This document shows, piece by piece, positions 13,630 through 18,568 of a stretch of DNA of 18,568 bases (its first letter is position 1; every line of letters begins with the position of its first letter). The notes below the pieces were generated by a model, which saw nothing but the letters and a program-made list of their open reading frames with translations, ran no database searches and was not told the DNA's origin. Made by a program: the position numbers and the translations under genes. Source of the DNA: Gammaproteobacteria bacterium (lineage in GTDB: Bacteria; Pseudomonadota; Gammaproteobacteria; Thiohalobacterales; Thiohalobacteraceae); the NCBI GenBank assembly GCA_016214925.1, contig JACRMO010000129.1:1-18568 (forward strand). The letters run 5' to 3'.

Positions 13630-14151
13630 ATGCGTGTCGAATTTGCGCGAGTCGCGATCAAGGACGTCGGCGGTGTGTACGATTTTGGTAAGTGGAACTC
13701 CTTATATGAAGCGATCGATCAAGATCGCCTCTGGTGCGATGGGGACTTTGCTGGGGACATGCTCGAAACGCTGTTCTTTATCCAGCCAGTCGTAATAGTC
13801 AAGCGTGGAACCGCGGTGCGTGTGGTGGCTGGCGTGCAGAGCTGGATGATTTATTCGCAGCGCTGCGGACCCGAGGACATGATACCCGTGATCAAAATCT
13901 CGGGCCTGGGCGATGCCGCGCTAACCGATCTGATTTTTGCCGATGTCATCCTCCGCATGTGTCTTGGGGTCAGGAAGGGTCACACCCTTGGTCTGTTAGG
14001 TCGTCTCTGGCGGCAGGCGGAGTCACATATCAATACATCTGCGATCTGGCGGCTTATTAGTCGCAAGAAATTCTCGTTATGGGTGCTCGCCAGCCATTTG
14101 GGTACCTCGACGACGGCATTATCAAAAGGGGGCGAGCATGAAAATCGGTGA
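13630..14151 (+). CDS. Small ParB-like protein, first gene of the recombinase operon
   Basis: 173 residues from ATG 13630 (MRVEFARVAIKDVGGVYDFG), with GGGTGG six bases upstream; the frame is open to a GTG at 13594 without a ribosome site. Seen: residues about 51-90 read FIQPVVIVKRG...VRVVAGVQSWMIY...IPVIKI, the layout of the ParB/sulfiredoxin-like N-terminal domain (consensus like qPivVrr...YeviaGerR...tIPaiv), although the AGExR motif is altered to AGVQS. Near the C-terminus FSLWVLASHLGTSTTAL resembles a helix-turn-helix. It would therefore bind DNA and perhaps organise the recombination complex (inference). Its last 14 bases overlap the next gene. The ParB relation is a by-eye fold guess. 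Confidence 0.5.
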   Translation: MRVEFARVAIKDVGGVYDFGKWNSLYEAIDQDRLWCDGDFAGDMLETLFFIQPVVIVKRGTAVRVVAGVQSWMIYSQRCGPEDMIPVIKISGLGDAALTDLIFADVILRMCLGVRKGHTLGLLGRLWRQAESHINTSAIWRLISRKKFSLWVLASHLGTSTTALSKGGEHENR

Positions 14152-15730
14152 TAAAGCTAGTCGAAACGCCAGGTGGCGAATGAAAGTAGATCGCCCACCT
14201 GAACTACAGAATGTGGAGCCTAAACAGGAGCGATCGGAATTGCCGCCGGCGCAGATGCGCCATATTGACAAACGTAACAATTCGTACGCGTTCAATCCTG
14301 AAACCGTGGGTGCTGATGATCTGTCCTACATACAGCAGTGTCTTGATAGACAGTGGCGTTCGCGTGAGACAACTAATGGTATAGACGATGAGGATATCGC
14401 AGCGGCAATCACGTTGGTTATTTACAAAAGCATTTATGAGAAGAGGCTAGATGAATTCAGACTGGTAAGGGTGCCAGGTGAGCCGACCAATGGGCTGGCG
14501 TATTGTACCTCAGACAATACATTTCTAATTCGGAATCCAAAGCCAGAACGCAAGACGAGTCTTCCATGTGAGATCGAGAATCAGTTAATAAAGACAAAAA
14601 ATCACTGCCAAATCGTGTTTGCGTCCCGTTGGGCTGTGTATTTCAATGGCTGGGCACTGCGAAAGCTCACTGAAGCCAAGTCATGTGAGATCTATCCATT
14701 TTCTGGCGACATAAAAGAATTGCTGGAGGCAATGACCCAGGTGATTCAGCACTTCGGGCATGGTGTTGACCGTCGTTACACTTTGCCTAAATTCAGGAAC
14801 ATTATCCCAGATTTTGCGTTGGGACGGCTTGGGCTTGATCCCCTGAATGTAGCGCTATTAACGGGGACGGATTCCTACTTTTCCGATAAAGCCGGTTTTT
14901 ACTTCTGCATACACCAGCAGGTGATACAAGACACGCATGTGGCAATCGTCAATCATTTAGAGGGTATATCTGTCGAGACAGATCGTGTGGCCGACAATAA
15001 AATAGTCTGTGGCGATGCCTGGGTGGGGCATGGGCGCTGCGTCACGCCGGATAACCTGCGTTCCTATGTAGACAGAATCAAGCGTGGGCTATCGAAAAAA
15101 ACGGGCAGGGGATACTTAGCATCAATTATCGCGCACCACAATTGGCTGACATTGTATGTTTCGGAAATATTCAGATTTGTTACTTCCGCTCGCGATGTAG
15201 AGAATCCGTATTGCGACATTTTAGTGTCAGCATCCGGTGACCTGTGTGCGACAATCAACGACAAGAATAAAGAAGATTACCCGTACGGGAGGTCCATTCC
15301 AGTCGGTAGCGTTGCATCAAGCCTTTGGCATTACTATCTTGAACATTTAAAGACGCTCCCAGTCCGTCTGCGCGCTTGGGAACGCAAATTTGGTAATGCT
15401 GTTTTGGAACATATCCAAACACCTAGTAATCCACCCTTTTTTTACCTCATGCAAAATAAAATCCTTCCATCGATAAGTCAGTCGAAAAGAAATATTGTAT
15501 TCGGTGATGTACATATAACAGAGATGCCAGGTCTGATTCGGCATTACCTGAGGTCGATGCTTTCAAGGCATGGCGTCCATTGGGCTTTGATAGAGGCGTA
15601 CATGGGCCATTGCATCAGCGGCCGTTACACGCATTCCGATTTTGCAGAGGGTATGCAGGCGGACATCATCAACTGTGTCTGTCCCGTAATCGATACGTTG
15701 TTGGAAGATCTTGGATGGTGTGATTTATGA
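14138..15730 (+). CDS. Large, highly diverged tyrosine recombinase, second gene of the operon
   Basis: 530 residues; ATG 14138 has AAGGGGG five bases upstream and overlaps the preceding gene by 14 bases. A search could easily miss it, but the C-terminal third carries the tyrosine recombinase residues in order: R352 in TSARDVENP, K376 in INDKNKED, then GRSIPVGSVASSLW, H469-Y-L-R472 in IRHYLRS, H491 in IEAYMGHC, and Y497 in GRYTH. Spacing from H491 to Y497 is 6 residues, shorter than the usual 9-10. The N-terminal ~340 residues are unlike standard core-binding domains (ALLTGTDSYFSDKAGFYF is notable). The last four bases overlap the next gene (ATGA), so the two should be made together. A heteromeric recombinase with gene 3 is likely (inference). 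Confidence 0.65.
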   Translation: MKIGDKASRNARWRMKVDRPPELQNVEPKQERSELPPAQMRHIDKRNNSYAFNPETVGADDLSYIQQCLDRQWRSRETTNGIDDEDIAAAITLVIYKSIYEKRLDEFRLVRVPGEPTNGLAYCTSDNTFLIRNPKPERKTSLPCEIENQLIKTKNHCQIVFASRWAVYFNGWALRKLTEAKSCEIYPFSGDIKELLEAMTQVIQHFGHGVDRRYTLPKFRNIIPDFALGRLGLDPLNVALLTGTDSYFSDKAGFYFCIHQQVIQDTHVAIVNHLEGISVETDRVADNKIVCGDAWVGHGRCVTPDNLRSYVDRIKRGLSKKTGRGYLASIIAHHNWLTLYVSEIFRFVTSARDVENPYCDILVSASGDLCATINDKNKEDYPYGRSIPVGSVASSLWHYYLEHLKTLPVRLRAWERKFGNAVLEHIQTPSNPPFFYLMQNKILPSISQSKRNIVFGDVHITEMPGLIRHYLRSMLSRHGVHWALIEAYMGHCISGRYTHSDFAEGMQADIINCVCPVIDTLLEDLGWCDL

Positions 15731-17775
15731 AACAGACCGTCGATTACATGGCCTTTCATAAAGAGATGCTCCTTGCCTATGAAACATATCTTTCCATGAA
15801 AGATAAGAAAGCAATCGGTGCGCTGCTCTGTTTAATCTCGATACAGGGCGAGGCGCACTCCGGTCAGCGGTTGTATTCAATTGCGCGGTATCTCGTCGAA
15901 CGAAATGCCGACATAAGAACGCCTATCACGCATGACTCTGCTGTCGACCTGAAGTATGGTAAAAAATGGTGTCAACCGTGGTATCCAACAGAGTTGACAT
16001 GGATCTTGATCATAAAGTGGATGTTACATGGGATCTCGGTGCCGTTGGAAAACGACAAAAGCATGTGGTCGCTGATGCGCGCCGCAATGAAGACTGCCAA
16101 GGAAGGGTATTCGTTAAGCATAGGTACGTTACCAGGATTCATGGGTGCGATAAGCGCCGCATGGCGGGCAAAAGGGTTTGATTCAGTTTTTATAAAGAAC
16201 TATAAGTGTGTTTCGGAAACGGTTGGGATGACGCCTGCCGTACGATCAAAAATATTCCACTCGGTGAAACTGCCGGAATCTACTGTGAGTTATGATGACG
16301 TCGTTTCGCAGCTTGGTTGTATTGATGACAAATCGCTACGTCGGAACAATGCGTATGAAAGAATGAAACAGGAGACGAGTGCAGATCTCGGTAAGCGTTA
16401 CCGGCGTGTGCCCGACTGGGAGGTCGTCGAGCGGGAGGGGGGAAGCATTCTGCCGTATCTGGTCAAGTGGGGTGAATATCTCTTCACTAGCGGGCGTAGG
16501 CGCGATATGCAAAGAAAAGGCGATGGCCTTCTTAAAACGACTGTACACGCATACATCGCAGAATTCGCACATTATGTCATGAGGTATCTCAAAGGGCGTG
16601 AATTCGCCGACTTGGATGAAGAAGATCTCGAAAAACTATATGTGGATGCGCTCAATGAGCGTAAGGAACAGAAAAATAAGTATCATGAAAACGCAGTCCG
16701 CCGCCTGAGGGACTTTCATATTTACCTTGTCGAACACTGTGACTTCCCGGTGATTGACATCTCAGCACATTTTGAGGCCTGGGGATCATTGCGTCCGCGG
16801 GTCGAATGGTATTCGGAGGACGATATCGCACGGATCCTGCACGCCATCGATCACCTCGAACAGATATCGGAAAGAACGCGCCGTGTACTCAGGTTGTTTG
16901 TGATTATTGGTGTGCGGTTGGGGTTGAGGCCAGGCGAGACGGCTGGCTTGGAGCTAGATGACCTACGGTATCTGGTGGCGGGAATCGAACCAAGACTGGC
17001 GGTGCGCATCAATCATCTCGGTCGTCTGAAAACGAATAATGCCCGCCGAGATATGCCGTTACGCATTCTGTTGTCGTCTGAAGAATACCTCGAACTCAGT
17101 TCATGGGTAAATGATCGTCGATGCGTAGAAGCTGCGGGTGGAAACGCATCGCTGTGGTTCGATGGGCATCCGCGCGATGTAAATGAGCTGACGGATAATG
17201 TGCGAATAGCCTTGAATCTGCTGCTAAAGGCCGTCACGGGTGACGAAAAAGCAAGGCTCTATGGCTTGCGCCATACATTCGCCAACAATACGCTGTCTCT
17301 GATCTTCAGCAGGCATCCTTGGTTTGAGCGAAATCGTTATGACAATATCGATAAAGTCCTGTCTCGCTGGGAGAATCATGCAGAGGTTGTAGAGAGCCTT
17401 GTTGGTCGTGGTGCGTCACCGACCGCCAGTTTGGAGGCGCTTGCGCATTTAATGGGACATGCCTCACCCAGTACCACCTTGCGCTGGTATGTGCACTGTG
17501 TGGAGTGGCTTGCGAGTATGCAGCTCAGGTCAATGCAGCTGACGATACCCAAAGAGTATGCGCTTACGGGACTAAACGTGCCGCAATCGACGTGGTACCA
17601 CTGGTCTGGAAAGGCGGGGTCAACACCGTCATATGTGAATACCAAATGCTTGGAATACTACTGCCAGCGCGAGGATGCACTCCGGGAGACGCACTGTGCA
17701 CAACCCGCTGGGATGAACACCGCTGATGCAGTCGCCGATGTGGGTGCGGGGCCTGTGCCAGAAGGCGCTCCATGA
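15727..17775 (+). CDS. Large tyrosine recombinase/integrase with C-terminal extension, third gene of the operon
   Basis: 682 residues, roughly twice the usual size. Seen: a unique N-terminal ~240 residues; a SAM-like core-binding domain around 245-345; then the catalytic domain with R401 in GLRPGETAGLELDDL, K435 in LKTNNARRD, YGLRHTF with R515 and H516, H578 in LMGHASPSTTLRWYVH, and nucleophile Y588. The first His of the HxxR box is Tyr512. After Y588 come about 95 residues that include IPKEYALTGLNVPQSTWYHW, which resembles a helix-turn-helix of the AlpA/MerR sort. The four-base ATGA overlap with gene 2 implies coupled translation. Function: integration/excision of the island, substrate site unknown; the tRNA-Val half-site is the obvious candidate. 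Confidence 0.88.
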   Translation: MKQTVDYMAFHKEMLLAYETYLSMKDKKAIGALLCLISIQGEAHSGQRLYSIARYLVERNADIRTPITHDSAVDLKYGKKWCQPWYPTELTWILIIKWMLHGISVPLENDKSMWSLMRAAMKTAKEGYSLSIGTLPGFMGAISAAWRAKGFDSVFIKNYKCVSETVGMTPAVRSKIFHSVKLPESTVSYDDVVSQLGCIDDKSLRRNNAYERMKQETSADLGKRYRRVPDWEVVEREGGSILPYLVKWGEYLFTSGRRRDMQRKGDGLLKTTVHAYIAEFAHYVMRYLKGREFADLDEEDLEKLYVDALNERKEQKNKYHENAVRRLRDFHIYLVEHCDFPVIDISAHFEAWGSLRPRVEWYSEDDIARILHAIDHLEQISERTRRVLRLFVIIGVRLGLRPGETAGLELDDLRYLVAGIEPRLAVRINHLGRLKTNNARRDMPLRILLSSEEYLELSSWVNDRRCVEAAGGNASLWFDGHPRDVNELTDNVRIALNLLLKAVTGDEKARLYGLRHTFANNTLSLIFSRHPWFERNRYDNIDKVLSRWENHAEVVESLVGRGASPTASLEALAHLMGHASPSTTLRWYVHCVEWLASMQLRSMQLTIPKEYALTGLNVPQSTWYHWSGKAGSTPSYVNTKCLEYYCQREDALRETHCAQPAGMNTADAVADVGAGPVPEGAP

Positions 17776-17859
17776 TCGACTGTGCTTGGAGGTGGCTATA
17801 ATTGTGGCGACGGTTGTGTCAACGCACCGTGTATCATTACGCTCAGAAGCAAGTGTCGA

Positions 17860-18060
17860 TCAATTCGGCAGTTGATTTACAGGAAGCTGGATCATATTCA
17901 GCTGTTCAAGCTCCATGCAAATGAACGCCACATCAAGCATGATGCGAGCGGCCTCTTGATATGTCAGGTCGGAATCCGTCAATGAGATAATCTCTTCATG
18001 CATAACGCTGATGAGGTAGTCTATCAGTGTGTCGCCCGTGATGAAATTCGTGTCATACAT
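17860..18060 (-). CDS. 66-residue acidic ORF of unknown function
   Basis: MYDTNFITGDTLIDYLISVM, then a helical acidic stretch with TYQEAARIMLDVAFICMELEQL and a stop at 17860. GAGG lies about 12 bases upstream, slightly far. It reads in the same direction as, and 59 bases after, the 95-residue ORF, so the two probably form a unit with the right-hand integrase. Predicted all-helical; no family recognised. It converges with the recombinase operon across 84 bases that hold no clear terminator. Confidence 0.5.
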   Translation of the reverse strand: MYDTNFITGDTLIDYLISVMHEEIISLTDSDLTYQEAARIMLDVAFICMELEQLNMIQLPVNQLPN

Positions 18061-18119
18061 ATATTCGTATGTCCTCGCAAGAATAATAATGGTGGGTGAT
18101 AAGGTAATAATTGTCTGGG

Positions 18120-18407
18120 TTAGTGCAAATCACCGTGGATAATGTTGTGTAATGCCTTAGACAAGATCTCGAACCTCTCCTTGACGTCGTGCGTGCAAAG
18201 CGCGTCATGTTGACTATCAACCCATTTAATCAGCGTTGCACGATTCGACCGGGAGTTTGTGTCGAATAATATATGCGCAATCCCTTGTTCCTCCGCTAGA
18301 ATGTGGTGACGTGCGAGCAGTGCCTCGGCAAGCATGGCAGACTCCCGTCTGCGCAGCTTGCGCGCTGTGTGTTCGTGACTTTTAAAGAAGTTATCGACAT
18401 CAATCAT
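18120..18407 (-). CDS. 95-residue ORF coupled to the right-hand integrase
   Basis: Start ATG 18407 (MIDVDNFFKSHEHTARKLRR) lies inside the last codons of the integrase, with AAGGAC about eight bases upstream; the frame is open further up but only within integrase codons. The protein is helical and charged: KLRRRESAMLAEALLARHHILAEE, then IAHILFDTNSRSNRATLIKW, ending IIHGDLH. No family recognised. The eight-base overlap with the integrase stop suggests coupled translation and a role in the integration module, for example a directionality factor or regulator (inference). Confidence 0.6.
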   Translation of the reverse strand: MIDVDNFFKSHEHTARKLRRRESAMLAEALLARHHILAEEQGIAHILFDTNSRSNRATLIKWVDSQHDALCTHDVKERFEILSKALHNIIHGDLH

Positions 18408-18568
18408 GAGTACCGTCCTTGTCAGAAAGGTTGTTGAAGTGTGTTTGCAACAGGCGTTCAATCGCGGCACCATCCGACCTCGTCAGGTTGGGCACGAAGC
18501 GTGAGTAGCGTTCGAACAGCATCCGGGTGTCCGCGTGACCAAGCTGACGAGAAATCCACTCGGGGTTC
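18400..18568 (-). CDS. Tyrosine integrase, C-terminal 55 residues (cut by window edge)
   Basis: The minus frame from the right edge reads NPEWISRQLGHADTRMLFER, then YSRFVPNLTRSDGAAIERLL and ends KDGTHD-stop at 18400. H in RQLGH and the nucleophile Y in RYS are the last two catalytic residues of the tyrosine recombinase family, and NPEWIxxQLGHxxxxMLFxxYSRxVPNLTR is typical of proteobacterial phage/island integrases. It reads leftward, toward the three-gene recombinase operon. The N-terminal and most catalytic parts lie outside the window. The stop overlaps the start of the 95-residue ORF. Confidence 0.88.
   Translation of the reverse strand, partial: NPEWISRQLGHADTRMLFERYSRFVPNLTRSDGAAIERLLQTHFNNLSDKDGTHD

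Larger units (their letters stand above)
12891..18568. mobile_element. Genomic island / integrative element, left part
   Basis: It starts at the half tRNA-Val gene and contains a three-gene tyrosine recombinase operon, then a second integrase module reading inward from the right edge. Codon use and base composition are visibly AT-richer than the serS side. Two integration modules in 5.7 kb suggest either one element with a complex integration system or two elements in tandem. The right boundary is outside the window. Confidence 0.75.

Noticed and set aside
13630..17775. Classical RIT (recombinase in trio) element
   Set aside because: RIT elements have three clear tyrosine recombinases of similar size; here the first protein is only 173 residues without recombinase motifs and the others are much larger.

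Overview
The window looks like the chromosome of a GC-rich gammaproteobacterium. From base 1 to about 10.85 kb it carries a housekeeping block whose order matches the Pseudomonas-type locus aat / trxB / ftsK / lolA / rarA / serS. The extra genes are a FemAB-like acyltransferase, alanine dehydrogenase, and a crcB-DUF190 pair between rarA and serS. I could not place the species from sequence alone.

Region 1 (1-2817, minus strand) reads trxB, FemAB-like protein, aat (cut by the window edge). Region 2 (2934-10840, plus strand) reads ald, ftsK, lolA, rarA, crcB, DUF190, serS. Most gaps here hold imperfect or perfect palindromes from at least four families (422-453, 1743-1836, 2852-2873, 6405-6480, 7167-7315, 8482-8555, 9349-9411). 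One family has apparently eaten the 5' end of rarA: the reading frame enters RarA only at the second half of Walker A, and everything upstream is repeat DNA. serS is full length but has a roughly 32-residue, AT-richer insertion.

Region 3 (10841-12890) is loose, low-density DNA. It holds a serS terminator, a secreted retropepsin-like aspartic protease, a 43-residue membrane micro-protein followed by a truncated CsrA-like ORF, a small secreted cysteine-containing protein, and a fragment of a second, diverged serS 3' end.

Region 4 (12891 to the end) is mobile DNA. It opens with the 3' half of a tRNA-Val(CAC) gene ending in CCA, abutting a short perfect inverted repeat, which looks like the displaced half of a tRNA attachment site. 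Codon use turns AT-richer. A tightly overlapping three-gene plus-strand operon follows: a small protein with a ParB-like core, a 530-residue highly diverged tyrosine recombinase with the full R-K-HxxR-H-Y set, and a 682-residue tyrosine recombinase with a helix-turn-helix-like tail. Facing it from the right edge is a second, conventional tyrosine integrase (C-terminus only), overlapping a 95-residue ORF and followed by a 66-residue ORF. The three-gene recombinase module is the best candidate for an undescribed system. No CRISPR array, rRNA gene or complete tRNA gene was seen.
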